Of a stretch of 64,000 bases of DNA, positions 7,223 through 15,847 are shown piece by piece (position 1 is the first letter of the stretch; each line of letters opens with the position of its first letter). Origin of the DNA: JAKSCF01 sp028279945 (GTDB taxonomy: Bacteria > Bacillota > Clostridia > Peptostreptococcales > JAAYPU01); the NCBI GenBank assembly GCA_028279945.1, contig JANQMT010000078.1, positions 113,029 through 177,028 of the forward strand, in the 5' to 3' direction. Under the pieces are notes generated by a model. The model had not been told where the DNA came from. It ran no database searches and saw only the letters and a program-made list of their open reading frames with translations. The position numbers were made by a program, and so were the translations under genes.

Positions 7223-7792
7223 ATGGGCCCTAAAACAAAATTTTCAAAAGAACAAATCATTGATATTGCTTTTGAAATCGCTAAAAAGGATGGAATTGAT
7301 AACATCACCATTCGAAAAGTTGCAGAAAAATTGGGGAGTTCGATTGCACCTATTTATGTCAATTTTAAAAGTATAAATGAGTTGACACAAGCTGTACTCA
7401 GTAAAATCTTTAGCATTAGCAAAAAGATGTTATGGGAACAGAATACGCTTAACCCGTTTCGTGATATGGGAATAGCCAGCTTAAGGTTTGCTAAGAAATA
7501 TCCTGTACTTTTTAGAGATCTAGTAATGAAAAACAATTGCCATATGAAAGATTATAATCAAGTAATGGACACTATTCTGATCAAACAAATGAAAAAAGAT
7601 CCCACACTGGATGATTTTACAGATAATGAACTTGCGTCAATTTTATTAAAAATGAGGATTTTTCAACTCGGGCTTTCTGTGATGATATCCAATGGATTAC
7701 TCTCTGACAATTTTACAGAAAATGATGCTGTGTCACTGTTAGATAGTACTGCCAATGATATTATTCATACCACACGAGAGAAAAAAACTTAA
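7223..7792 (+). CDS. TetR-family repressor
   Basis: A 189-residue regulator. The N-terminal helix-turn-helix is clear in QIIDIAFEIAKKDGIDNITI followed by RKVAEKLGSSIAPIYVNFKS. The C-terminal ligand domain is TetR_C-like with no recognisable ligand signature. The chosen ATG follows AAAGGAAC seven bases upstream; an upstream in-frame ATG at 7181 lies inside the operator and has no ribosome site. It is the first gene of a two-gene unit with the serine hydrolase gene 25 bases downstream. A promoter and a 46-base operator palindrome immediately upstream make autoregulation very likely. The inducer may be the substrate of the hydrolase (inference). Confidence 0.88.
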   Translation: MGPKTKFSKEQIIDIAFEIAKKDGIDNITIRKVAEKLGSSIAPIYVNFKSINELTQAVLSKIFSISKKMLWEQNTLNPFRDMGIASLRFAKKYPVLFRDLVMKNNCHMKDYNQVMDTILIKQMKKDPTLDDFTDNELASILLKMRIFQLGLSVMISNGLLSDNFTENDAVSLLDSTANDIIHTTREKKT

Positions 7793-7817
7793 AATGTGAA
7801 CGTGGAGGCATATAAAT

Positions 7818-8936
7818 ATGAAAAAAGAAGCGGTTGAAAAATTACTGGAGAAACACTTTAGAGGCGTAGTCCAAAAAGATCCTAAAATACATAATGCATT
7901 TATGCTAATCCATTCGGAAAAGTATGGGATTCACCTGAATATGGCACAAGGCATCACAGGCAGTATTCCAGCTGATCCCCAACAGCCTTACTATATTGCT
8001 AGCATTGGCAAGCTCTTTATATCCGTACTTACAGGTATCTTATTTGAAAAGAAAAAAATATCCTATGATGATTTTATCACTCAATATTTAGAACACGATC
8101 TATTAGATAGTTTACACATTTATAAAGGAATAGATTATACAGAGCGTATAAAGATTAAACATTTATTAAATCATACTTCTGGATTAAGCGATTATTTTGA
8201 AGATCAACCTAAACAAGGTAAGTCCATGCTGGAAATGATTGTTGAGCAACCCAGTCGATCTTGGTCACCCCGGGATATCATTCATTGGTCAAAGAAACAT
8301 TTAAAGTCTCATTTTCCTCCAGGTAGAGGTTTTCATTACAGCGATACAGGCTATCATATTTTGGGCTTAATATTAGAGAAAATTACCGGTATGCCTTTGC
8401 ATGAAGTACTGGAATACTATATTTTCAATCCTCTGGATATGCATTATTCCTACATGGTAACGCATTCGGGATCCTTGAAACAAAATAGCTATCCAGCAGC
8501 TGATGTCTATATAATGCATACTCATGCAAAAGATTTAAACATTCTAAAAAGCGATTATGCAGGTGGAGGTATTGTTGCTCCGGCAGAGGATTTATTAAAA
8601 TTCATGAACGCCTTGAAAAAACACGAAATTATCGGTAAAGATACTTTTGAAAAAATGAAAGATTGGGCAGGATTCTTCAACTTATCCTTTGTGGGCATTA
8701 ATTATGGCTACGGATTAATGAGTTTCAAAACTATTCCATTAATTTTACCTTCAAGGTATAATGCTTGGGGTAATATTGGTTCAATAGGCTCTTTCATGTT
8801 TTATCATCCTTTAACAGACACTTTCTTGATTGGAAATTTAAATCATTTTCGGTACCACAGAAAGGGTATTCAGCTAATGTTTAAAGCCATTGATATCATT
8901 TTAAAATGTCATCCTTTAGATAACCGTTTTTATTAA
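7818..8936 (+). CDS. Serine beta-lactamase/DD-peptidase-like hydrolase
   Basis: A 372-residue protein of the class C beta-lactamase/penicillin-binding superfamily. The nucleophile motif SxxK is seen as YYIASIGKLF near residue 63. The second motif, normally YxN, appears as HYSDTGYHILG, so the usual Asn is an Asp here. HLLNHTSGLSDYF is the common family segment between them. No signal peptide or membrane segment is visible, so the enzyme is probably cytoplasmic and acts as an esterase or peptidase rather than as a resistance beta-lactamase. It follows the TetR gene with a GGAGG ribosome site and should be induced with it. It converges on iolB with only five bases between the stops. Confidence 0.85.
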   Translation: MKKEAVEKLLEKHFRGVVQKDPKIHNAFMLIHSEKYGIHLNMAQGITGSIPADPQQPYYIASIGKLFISVLTGILFEKKKISYDDFITQYLEHDLLDSLHIYKGIDYTERIKIKHLLNHTSGLSDYFEDQPKQGKSMLEMIVEQPSRSWSPRDIIHWSKKHLKSHFPPGRGFHYSDTGYHILGLILEKITGMPLHEVLEYYIFNPLDMHYSYMVTHSGSLKQNSYPAADVYIMHTHAKDLNILKSDYAGGGIVAPAEDLLKFMNALKKHEIIGKDTFEKMKDWAGFFNLSFVGINYGYGLMSFKTIPLILPSRYNAWGNIGSIGSFMFYHPLTDTFLIGNLNHFRYHRKGIQLMFKAIDIILKCHPLDNRFY

Positions 8937-8941
8937 CACTG

Positions 8942-9736
8942 CTATATATTCTCCGGCCAATATTTGGCATCCGCTTTTTCGGTCCAAAGATATTTTTCTT
9001 CAAAGGTTGGCTTTATATATGGATCTCCCGGAAGGTGACGAATCATCCACAAAAAGTACATAGCATAACCGGGAGCAGCTACCTGGGGATGCACATAATT
9101 GGGCATAATTTTTACTGTATCGTTTTGCTCCAGTAAAATGGCATCATCTCCGTGACGCAGCAGCCCGAATCCGTCTTCCGGCCAGAATTTATAGAAGTAA
9201 ATCTCCGGCTGGCGGTGGTGATGTGAAGGAAAACCTGCCCATCGTCCTGGAATATGAACATCCTCACCAAACATAATGTTGGAGTGAGGTGTGAGCCGAA
9301 CATCCATTGCAGTACGCACAATACGTCTTCCTGCATCCATCATGGTATCTGCACCCCTAACTTCATTAGTCACCTTTTCCTTTTCGTAAACGGCCCCTTC
9401 AAAAGATTTATCATTTTCTGTTCTTATAATGGCAATTTCACTGTTTTCCCCAATACCTAGGATTTCATAAGGTGTGTTTTTATCTGTGTTCAGACACCAG
9501 AGGTTATCATCAAAGCAATTATCTCTCTGCACTTTTACTTTTTTACTGTTATAGGAAACTTCAATTTCTCCGGATAGTAGAATGACCACTTTCTCCAAGT
9601 TCGTGGGATCCGCAAAGGTCTTACCTTTTTCTAATTTCAAAATCCCAAAGTCCATCAGCATTTCGCTATGTTTCCCAGATAACGCTGTGATACTGTTATA
9701 ACCTGCGTGGAATGGTTCTTTTTGTTTCAATCTCAT
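8942..9736 (-). CDS. iolB: 5-deoxy-glucuronate isomerase
   Basis: Inositol catabolism enzyme that converts 5-deoxy-D-glucuronate to 2-deoxy-5-keto-D-gluconate. The 264-residue double-cupin protein has the family length. The metal-binding block FPSHHHRQPEIYFYKF, the later FLWMIRHLPGDPY and the C-terminal KYLWTEKADAKYWPENI are typical of IolB. Strong ribosome site AGGAGG. It is the last gene of the iolC-iolJ-iolB unit, 11 bases after iolJ. The dehydrogenase, dehydratase and hydrolase genes of the pathway (iolG, iolE, iolD) are not in this window, so the upstream steps must be encoded elsewhere or be absent. Confidence 0.95.
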   Translation of the reverse strand: MRLKQKEPFHAGYNSITALSGKHSEMLMDFGILKLEKGKTFADPTNLEKVVILLSGEIEVSYNSKKVKVQRDNCFDDNLWCLNTDKNTPYEILGIGENSEIAIIRTENDKSFEGAVYEKEKVTNEVRGADTMMDAGRRIVRTAMDVRLTPHSNIMFGEDVHIPGRWAGFPSHHHRQPEIYFYKFWPEDGFGLLRHGDDAILLEQNDTVKIMPNYVHPQVAAPGYAMYFLWMIRHLPGDPYIKPTFEEKYLWTEKADAKYWPENI

Positions 9737-9747
9737 TTTTTCTCCTC

Positions 9748-10566
9748 CTATGATAGGCTATTAATAATTTCTAATGCTTTCTTATAGACTTTTTCTCTTG
9801 GTGTACGCATCAGCTTCAGACGGTCAAATTCATCGGGCTTGCTTGCCATTTCTTGTCGAAGAGCGCTTCCAAATTCCTGACGAATCACTGTTCCAATGTT
9901 GATTTTTCCGAAGTTATGTTTTTTCAGCTCAGCAATATCCTCAGAAGTGATGCCGCTGGCACCATGTATCACCAATGGCGTACTGCAAAGGGCTTCAATC
10001 TCATTTACCAATGAAAAATTAATTTTTACTTTTTTATCCGTCAGTCGATGTACATTGCCGACGGATACCGCCAGAAGATCAACACCGCTTTCTTCTGCAA
10101 GCTGTTTTGCTTCTTCCGGCTCCGTAAATACAATCTCTGTTTCCTTTTTATCTAAATAAGGTACGTAACCAATTTCTCCTTCTACCATTACATTATTATG
10201 GTGGGCATAATCAACGATATCTCGCGTATTTCGAATATTTTCGATTAACGGCAGCCTGCTTCCGTCATACATAACGGAGGCATATCCTGCATGAATCGCA
10301 CGAAAGATCACTTCTTTGTCGCTGCAATGATCCAGATGGACACCAACCGGTACGGCAGTACTTTTCGCAATGGAAGTCAATAAGGCGCCCCAGTGTTCCA
10401 CATCCATCTCATTGCAGGCATCTCGGTTTGTCATTAACAAAACCGGCTGCCTTGCATCTTCTGCTGCACGCACAATTTCCACCGCATCCTCATACCCAAA
10501 GACATTGAAACCTGCTACTATCTTGTTATCTCTTGCTGCATTTCGAATTTCCTCTAGCATTCTCAC
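9748..10566 (-). CDS. iolJ: Class II aldolase, 6-phospho-5-dehydro-2-deoxy-D-gluconate type
   Basis: Zinc-dependent class II aldolase of the fructose-bisphosphate/tagatose-bisphosphate family. Ligand motifs are visible as VGVHLDHCSD, MVEGEIGYV, VSVGNVHRL and VIHGASGI. Its place between iolC and iolB shows that it most likely splits 2-deoxy-5-keto-gluconate 6-phosphate to dihydroxyacetone phosphate and malonic semialdehyde, the IolJ reaction. The VGNVHRL motif departs from the common VGTxHG of FbaA. A GTG at 10566 or an ATG at 10560 could start the protein; neither has an ideal ribosome site, so the precise start is open by two codons. Confidence 0.88.
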   Translation of the reverse strand: MRMLEEIRNAARDNKIVAGFNVFGYEDAVEIVRAAEDARQPVLLMTNRDACNEMDVEHWGALLTSIAKSTAVPVGVHLDHCSDKEVIFRAIHAGYASVMYDGSRLPLIENIRNTRDIVDYAHHNNVMVEGEIGYVPYLDKKETEIVFTEPEEAKQLAEESGVDLLAVSVGNVHRLTDKKVKINFSLVNEIEALCSTPLVIHGASGITSEDIAELKKHNFGKINIGTVIRQEFGSALRQEMASKPDEFDRLKLMRTPREKVYKKALEIINSLS

Positions 10567-10584
10567 TTTATAATGTATTCCCTT

Positions 10585-11583
10585 CTATTCTGTAAAAATA
10601 TGATCTAACAGATACTGATTAACCTGCTCCGGATAAGGCATGCCCTCGGCACAGCTTACGGTCCGAAGCGTGATTGAAGCACATGCGGAGCCAAATTTCA
10701 TGGCATCAAGAAAAGTGAAGCCATTGCATAATCCATATAGTAACCCTGCCGCATAGGCGTCCCCTGATCCAAAGGTTTTGATTGCTTTTGTCTTAATAAT
10801 GCCACACCGGATCGGTTCTTCCCCTTTGCGATAGCAAATGGACCCCTTAGGACCGTCTTTGATAATGACCATCTCTGCTTTTTTGTTCAAATAATATTCA
10901 GCGCTGATGGCATTGTCCCTGTTTCCCGGCATCCGAATCAGCTCTACCATGTCAAATTCTTCCCGGTTGCCTATGATCATATCGCAAGCCTCCAAAGCCC
11001 TGTTGGTAATTTCTGCTGTCTCCTCTTTGGATGTCCAGCCAAAGGGACGATGGTCAATGTCCATGATGACCTTTGTATTGTGCCCATTGGCATACTCTAT
11101 AATCTGAAACATTGCCTCTCTTGAAGGGCTTAATGAAAAGGCAGTACCTGAAAGCAGAACGGCAGCTGCATTTGCAATGTAGGATTCAGAAATCTCCTCC
11201 GGTGTAATCAGAAGATCCGCAGTTCCGTTACGGTAAAAGAAAGAACCACTCTCTGTAGGTGATTGAATATAGGTCATAGCGATACAGTTGGGTGCTCCCG
11301 TCTTGTCAAAAATCATACCTTCACGGTCAATTTCCGCTTTGTCAAAAGTTTCTGCAATGTATTCTCCCATACCATTGTCGGCAACTTTTCCAATAAATCC
11401 GGTACGGATGCCCAGCTTCGCTAAACCCTGTGCAATATTTGCAGGAGATCCTCCAACCGACTTGGTATATCCGGTGATATCCTTGAAACTGCAATTAATA
11501 TCTATGGTGTTCAGATCAATACCGGCCCTTCCGGCTGCCAAAATTTGTAGTTTTCTGTTGTTGTCAAATATACTTTTTCCCAC
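10585..11583 (-). CDS. iolC: 5-dehydro-2-deoxygluconokinase
   Basis: PfkB-family sugar kinase, 332 residues, that phosphorylates 2-deoxy-5-keto-gluconate in inositol breakdown. It has the N-terminal AAGRAGIDLNTID, the substrate glycine block SVGGSPANIAQGLAKLG, and the catalytic anion-hole motif TFGSGDAYAAGLLYGL. The start is a GTG preceded by AGAAGTG. It is first in the unit, 18 bases before iolJ. A perfect -35 TTGACA lies at 11660-11665 (minus strand), but no matching -10 at 16-18 bases, so the promoter may need activation or be unusual. The divergent DeoR gene is the likely regulator. Confidence 0.93.
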   Translation of the reverse strand: MGKSIFDNNRKLQILAAGRAGIDLNTIDINCSFKDITGYTKSVGGSPANIAQGLAKLGIRTGFIGKVADNGMGEYIAETFDKAEIDREGMIFDKTGAPNCIAMTYIQSPTESGSFFYRNGTADLLITPEEISESYIANAAAVLLSGTAFSLSPSREAMFQIIEYANGHNTKVIMDIDHRPFGWTSKEETAEITNRALEACDMIIGNREEFDMVELIRMPGNRDNAISAEYYLNKKAEMVIIKDGPKGSICYRKGEEPIRCGIIKTKAIKTFGSGDAYAAGLLYGLCNGFTFLDAMKFGSACASITLRTVSCAEGMPYPEQVNQYLLDHIFTE

Positions 11584-11598
11584 AACACTTCTCGCTTT

Positions 11599-11618
11599 CG
11601 TTTTGTTTCGTTTTAGTT
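11599..11618. promoter_or_regulatory. Tandem 10-bp repeat upstream of iolC, possible operator
   Basis: CGTTTTGTTT is followed directly by CGTTTTAGTT, 16 bases from the iolC start. Helical spacing of about one turn suits a regulator half-site pair, such as for the adjacent DeoR protein. No other support. Confidence 0.3.
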
Positions 11619-11694
11619 ATTTAATGTTTTGATTTAAGGTTATTATCTTTTGTTTTATTTGTCAATAGTTATTTATCATTATATGCCATTTCTA

Positions 11695-11723
11695 TTGACC
11701 TTTTGAAACCATTCGAATATAAT
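11695..11723 (+). promoter_or_regulatory. Promoter of the DeoR-type regulator gene
   Basis: TTGACC (11695-11700), 17-base spacer, TATAAT (11718-11723), 24 bases before the start codon. Near-consensus sigma-A promoter. Confidence 0.85.
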
Positions 11724-11747
11724 ACAAGCGAAAGGAGATATGACCCG

Positions 11748-12515
11748 ATGCTGATTGATCGAATTACAGAAATTAAAAATAGACTTCTTAAAAATCAACG
11801 TGTCTTTGTCAATGACCTCAGCAAGGAATTTAACGTTAGTGAAGTGACCATCCGAAAGGATTTAACTATTTTGGAACAGCAGGGAATTGCAGAAAAATTC
11901 CATGGTGGTGCACAGTTGAATTCCAAACCGTCTTCTCAGGTCCAGGTTACGGATTATCACAACAATAGTACGCTTATTTCCATCGCTGAGCTGGCCTGTC
12001 AAGAAATCGAAGATGGAGATAGTATCTTCCTCGGGTCAGGTCGGACTTGCTGCGTTTTAGCTAGAATGTTGGGTAATTTTCGCAATCTCACTGTTATTAC
12101 AAATAACATCTCCGCACTCAATGATTTGTTGGAAAGAGTCTCAAAGGTTTATCTGATTGGAGGCGAGGTTACATCCACAGATGAAAAAACCATGTTCTCA
12201 AGTACGCAAAACCCTTTGAAAAATTTGGAAAATCTTTATGTAAAAAAAGCATTCACCAGTGCTTCCGGCATTGATCTAAAAGCCGGATTAACCGTAAATG
12301 CTTTAATAAGTACTTATATATACAGATATCTGACAGATATTTCTACCAGTTGGTATTTAATGGCTGAACATTCAAAGTATGATAAAATTGCAATCTATCC
12401 CGTTGCAAGTGTTTCAAATGTCAGCTGTTTTATTTCGGATAAGATTCCTTTGACTTATAGAAATGCTTTTTCAGAGAGTAATATCAAGTTTTTAGAATTA
12501 CAAAAGAGCGTATAA
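11748..12515 (+). CDS. iolR: DeoR-family regulator, probable inositol repressor
   Basis: A 255-residue DeoR-type protein. The winged helix is in RVFVNDLSKEFNVSEVTIRK with the family tail LEQQGIAEKFHGGA, and the sugar-phosphate-sensing domain (DeoRC) follows with SIFLGSGRTCCVLARML and TVITNNISALNDLL. It is divergent from iolC, and IolR of Bacillus belongs to the same family, so control of iolC-iolJ-iolB is the natural inference. The ATG at 11748 has AAAGGAG ten bases upstream; the ATG at 11740 is out of frame and gives only a four-codon ORF. The gene converges on the AraC-type gene with six bases between stops. Confidence 0.82.
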   Translation: MLIDRITEIKNRLLKNQRVFVNDLSKEFNVSEVTIRKDLTILEQQGIAEKFHGGAQLNSKPSSQVQVTDYHNNSTLISIAELACQEIEDGDSIFLGSGRTCCVLARMLGNFRNLTVITNNISALNDLLERVSKVYLIGGEVTSTDEKTMFSSTQNPLKNLENLYVKKAFTSASGIDLKAGLTVNALISTYIYRYLTDISTSWYLMAEHSKYDKIAIYPVASVSNVSCFISDKIPLTYRNAFSESNIKFLELQKSV

Positions 12516-12521
12516 TCATGA

Positions 12522-13421
12522 TTACTTTCTATATTCCGATGGTGACATCCCCATCTTTTTTTTGAAAAACTTTGAAAAGTGCTCCGGATACTCAAACCCA
12601 AGTTGATATGTAATCTGAGAAATAGATGCCTCAGTCCCTAAGAGTAAAGATTTTGCTTTTTCAAGCAAATGAAAGTGTATATGCTCTTGAGTGTTTTTTC
12701 CGGTTTCTTTCTTTAATAAATCGCTTAGATAATTGGTTGAATACCCCATTTCTTTTGCCAGATGCTTTGCCGTAGGTACCCCTTTATCCTCTAGGCTTTT
12801 GGATTCAAAATAATCCGTCAGTAATGTTTCAAAACGACTCATTACATCTTTATTGGCACTTGTTCGAGTAATAAACTGTCTCCCGTAGAAGCGTCTGGCA
12901 TAATTCAAAAGCACCTCAAGATTTGATACGATCAATTGGTCACTATACATATCTTCGTTCTCATTTATTTCATGGTTGATTGTATTGACAATATTATTAA
13001 TGGTTGCTTCTTCTTGTTGAGATAAGTGGAGCGCTTCACACAAGTCATATGAAAAGAAGGTGTATTCCTTAATTTTTGAATTCAGCTGACCTTTTCTGAT
13101 TAGGTCCGAATGAAAACACAACATCCAGCCTTCTGCTTCATCTGATTTATATTCAACAGTGGCAACTTGCCCAGGAGCAGTAAACATCATACTGCCTTCA
13201 CTAAAATCATAGTATTGTCTGCCGTATTTAAGCCTGCAATTTTCATGATGATGCTTTAAGCTGATGGTATAAAAGCCTATACTCATTTGTCTGTTTTTAT
13301 ATTTTGACATGGACTCTGCATTACTAAGATCTATTAGTGTAATTAAAGGGTGTGCCGGTTGATCATAACCTAACAACTCATGAAGTATGGTTATCGAATC
13401 TATATTTATTATTGGTTCCAT
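12522..13421 (-). CDS. AraC-family regulator, paralogue 1
   Basis: A 299-residue regulator with an N-terminal cupin-like sensing half and the double helix-turn-helix AraC domain in the last 100 residues (KHLAKEMGYSTNYLSDLLKK, then ISQITYQLGFEYPEHFSKFF and KKMGMSPSEYRK). The ATG at 13421 has GAGGAAGG upstream and matches the start of its neighbour paralogue; a TTG six codons earlier lies in the ribosome site. It lies 105 bases after the next gene, to which it is very similar throughout (for example YARRFYGRQFITRT with SKRFYGRQFITRTH). Its targets are unknown; the aldo-keto reductase upstream of the pair is a candidate. Confidence 0.9.
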   Translation of the reverse strand: MEPIINIDSITILHELLGYDQPAHPLITLIDLSNAESMSKYKNRQMSIGFYTISLKHHHENCRLKYGRQYYDFSEGSMMFTAPGQVATVEYKSDEAEGWMLCFHSDLIRKGQLNSKIKEYTFFSYDLCEALHLSQQEEATINNIVNTINHEINENEDMYSDQLIVSNLEVLLNYARRFYGRQFITRTSANKDVMSRFETLLTDYFESKSLEDKGVPTAKHLAKEMGYSTNYLSDLLKKETGKNTQEHIHFHLLEKAKSLLLGTEASISQITYQLGFEYPEHFSKFFKKKMGMSPSEYRK

Positions 13422-13526
13422 CTTGATCACCTTCCTCAACTATAATTATTGTACAACAAAACAAGCGTAAAGTTGAGTAAAAACCCCAATTATTAGCTTC
13501 ACCTAACATTTGGGGTATACATTTCT

Positions 13527-14429
13527 TTATTGTCGATACGTGGCAGGTGACATACCTGTTTTTTGCTTAAAAAATTTTGAAAAATGTGCCGGGTATTCAA
13601 ATCCTAATGTATAAGCAATCTCATTAATTGGCTTTGATGTCCCAAGCAGAAGGTTTTTGGCCTTTTCTATCAAATGAAATTGTATATGCTCTTGTGTGTT
13701 TTTGCCGGTTTCTTTCTTTAATAAATCACTCAGGTAGTTGGTAGAATACCCCATTTCTTTTGCAAAATACTTAACATTAGGGACTCCTCTTTCTTCTAAA
13801 TTACCTGCTTTAAAATATGCTTTCAGTAAATTATCAAAACGGCTGATAACATCTTTATTGGCATGTGTTCTGGTAATAAATTGTCTGCCGTAAAATCTTT
13901 TAGAGTAATTTAATAGCACATCAATGTTTGAAACAATCAGGTCTCTACTATAAACATCTATATTTAGGCTGTACTCTCTTTTAATGGTCTCAGCAATATC
14001 TGTTATTATCCTTTTTTCATCTTCTGACAGGTGAAGGGCTTCATTAACATCATAAGAGAAAAAAGTAAACTCATCCATCTTATCACCTAACGGCGTTCCT
14101 CTTATTAAATCTGGGTGAAAACATAACATCCAGCCTTCTATCTCTTTTGATCTACTTTCTTTTGCTGAAGCAAAAACTTGCCCAGGGCTCACAAACATCA
14201 GACTGCCTTCACTGAAGTCATAATAACGACGACCATATCTCATTTCGCAATCATGTCCTTGTTTAAGTGTGATGGTATAAAATCCCGTCACAAATTTTGT
14301 ATTCATATATTCTTTTTTGGGTTGTAACTCTTTCAAATCAATCAGTGTAATCAGTGGATGTTTAGGCTTTTCATATCCTAATAACTCATGAAAAACTGAA
14401 ACTGAATGTAGTTCTATTATCTTGTCCAT
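13527..14429 (-). CDS. AraC-family regulator, paralogue 2
   Basis: A 300-residue AraC-type protein, tandem paralogue of the gene at 12522-13421. Shared blocks include HELLGYEKPKHPLITLIDL near the N-terminus, YGRRYYDFSEGSLMFVSPGQ in the sensing half, and KEMGYSTNYLSDLLKKETGK in the DNA-binding half; the second helix-turn-helix is PINEIAYTLGFEYPAHFSKF. Ribosome site GAGGAAGGTGG lies upstream of the ATG. The two regulators probably arose by local duplication and may read related signals. Spacing of 79 bases to the aldo-keto reductase gene upstream would allow cotranscription. Confidence 0.9.
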   Translation of the reverse strand: MDKIIELHSVSVFHELLGYEKPKHPLITLIDLKELQPKKEYMNTKFVTGFYTITLKQGHDCEMRYGRRYYDFSEGSLMFVSPGQVFASAKESRSKEIEGWMLCFHPDLIRGTPLGDKMDEFTFFSYDVNEALHLSEDEKRIITDIAETIKREYSLNIDVYSRDLIVSNIDVLLNYSKRFYGRQFITRTHANKDVISRFDNLLKAYFKAGNLEERGVPNVKYFAKEMGYSTNYLSDLLKKETGKNTQEHIQFHLIEKAKNLLLGTSKPINEIAYTLGFEYPAHFSKFFKQKTGMSPATYRQ

Positions 14430-14508
14430 ATAGCCACCTTCCTCATCTTCAGCTTAGCCGGTATCTTGTATAGAAAACAGCTATCTCAGCAAATCATCCT
14501 TTAATTAC

Positions 14509-15711
14509 TTACCTGCTTCTTCTATTCATCATTCGTCTACCAACCCAGTTAAGGGCTTTACCCGTTAAATCATCAAATTCTGATGACACTTTTTTAAGTT
14601 CTTTTCGGATTTCTATATGCTGTGGACAATGTTTCTCACATATTCCGCAATTTACGCATTGTGATGCTCTAGCAGGTTCTCCACCGGTGAGGCCCCCCAT
14701 GCCGATTTCATACATCATTCTTGCATTCATGGTTCCAAAAATATATTTATCGTTATATTTACTGAAGCATTCAGGGATATTAACACCTGCCGGACATGGC
14801 ATGCAATATGCACATGCTGTACAAGGTACTTTTGTTAATGCTTTGTACTTATCCCTTACCTTTTCAACCAATGCCACTTCCTCTTTTGATAGGCTGTTGG
14901 GTTCAGTTGTATTGGCAGCATTGATGTTCTCTCTGATATGTTCATCATTATTCATTCCGGACAAAATGCAGGTCACTTCTTCATGGTTCCATATCCATTT
15001 TAAAGCCCATTCTGCCGGATTTCTCTTAACCTTTGCGGTATCCCATAATTGCTGTACTTGTTTAGGCACCTTCGTTGAAAGACTGCCGCCTCTAAGGGGT
15101 TCCATAATGAATACTGCAATATCCCTTTCAGCTGCATATTTAAGCCCTTCCGTTCCGGCTTGATTATTTTCATCTAAGAAATTATACTGAATCTGACACA
15201 TATCCCAGTCATAATCATCTACAACATTTTTAAAGGTTTGAATATCACAGTGAACAGAAAATCCGATATGTTTAATATGCCCCTTCTTTTTTGCATCTTC
15301 AAGAAATTCAATTATCCCCAAAGATTTCATTCTGTCCCACACTTTTTGGTCCAAAATACCGTGAACAAGATAATAATCAATGGAGTCCAACTGCAGTTTG
15401 CCTAGTTGATCTTTGAGGATGCTGTCCATGTCTTCTCTCTTTTTAATTTGCCACGGCGGAAGTTTTGTTGCTATCTTGACTTTCTCCCTTAAGTTTCTAT
15501 CTTTAAAGACTTTCCCTAGAAAACTTTCACTTTGTCCGCTATGATACGGATAAGCTGTATCAAAATAATTAACGCCCTGGCTGATGGCATATCGAATCTG
15601 CTCCTCAGCTTTTGCCTCATCTATTCTGCCTCTTTTGGTTGCCAAACGCATACATCCAAATCCTAAAGTTGAAATCTTATCTCCAGTCTTAGGTACCACT
15701 CTGTATTTCAT
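14509..15711 (-). CDS. Aldo-keto reductase with C-terminal 4Fe-4S ferredoxin domain
   Basis: A 400-residue fusion. Residues 1-280 are an aldo/keto reductase barrel (TLGFGCMRLATKRGRI, then NYFDTAYPYHSGQSESFLG with the catalytic Asp and Tyr, and YYLVHGILD at the His position). The C-terminal part has one Cys cluster CTACAYCMPCPAGVNIP and a second CVNCGICEKHCPQHIEIRKE, each able to hold an iron-sulfur centre. Such fusions are common in anaerobic Clostridia and are thought to move electrons between ferredoxin and a carbonyl substrate. ATG at 15711 has AAGGAG eight bases away; the GTG three codons upstream sits within that site. It lies 136 bases after the TetR gene and may be cotranscribed with it. 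Confidence 0.92.
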   Translation of the reverse strand: MKYRVVPKTGDKISTLGFGCMRLATKRGRIDEAKAEEQIRYAISQGVNYFDTAYPYHSGQSESFLGKVFKDRNLREKVKIATKLPPWQIKKREDMDSILKDQLGKLQLDSIDYYLVHGILDQKVWDRMKSLGIIEFLEDAKKKGHIKHIGFSVHCDIQTFKNVVDDYDWDMCQIQYNFLDENNQAGTEGLKYAAERDIAVFIMEPLRGGSLSTKVPKQVQQLWDTAKVKRNPAEWALKWIWNHEEVTCILSGMNNDEHIRENINAANTTEPNSLSKEEVALVEKVRDKYKALTKVPCTACAYCMPCPAGVNIPECFSKYNDKYIFGTMNARMMYEIGMGGLTGGEPARASQCVNCGICEKHCPQHIEIRKELKKVSSEFDDLTGKALNWVGRRMMNRRSR

Positions 15712-15847
15712 ATTTAACACTCCTTCTATTGCATTTTTCTATGTTATATTTACAATACTAGAGTTCTCTGGCCTAATGAATGTATCTATTACTGATAAAC
15801 TTATACATTTTACAGATTATTATATTGGCAGATCAGGGTTACTTCCT

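Noticed and set aside
7818..8936. Antibiotic-resistance beta-lactamase
   Set aside because: No signal peptide and an altered second motif; superfamily membership does not show resistance.
14687..15163. 158-codon plus-strand ORF
   Set aside because: Shadow of the aldo-keto reductase gene on the other strand; no motifs or ribosome site.
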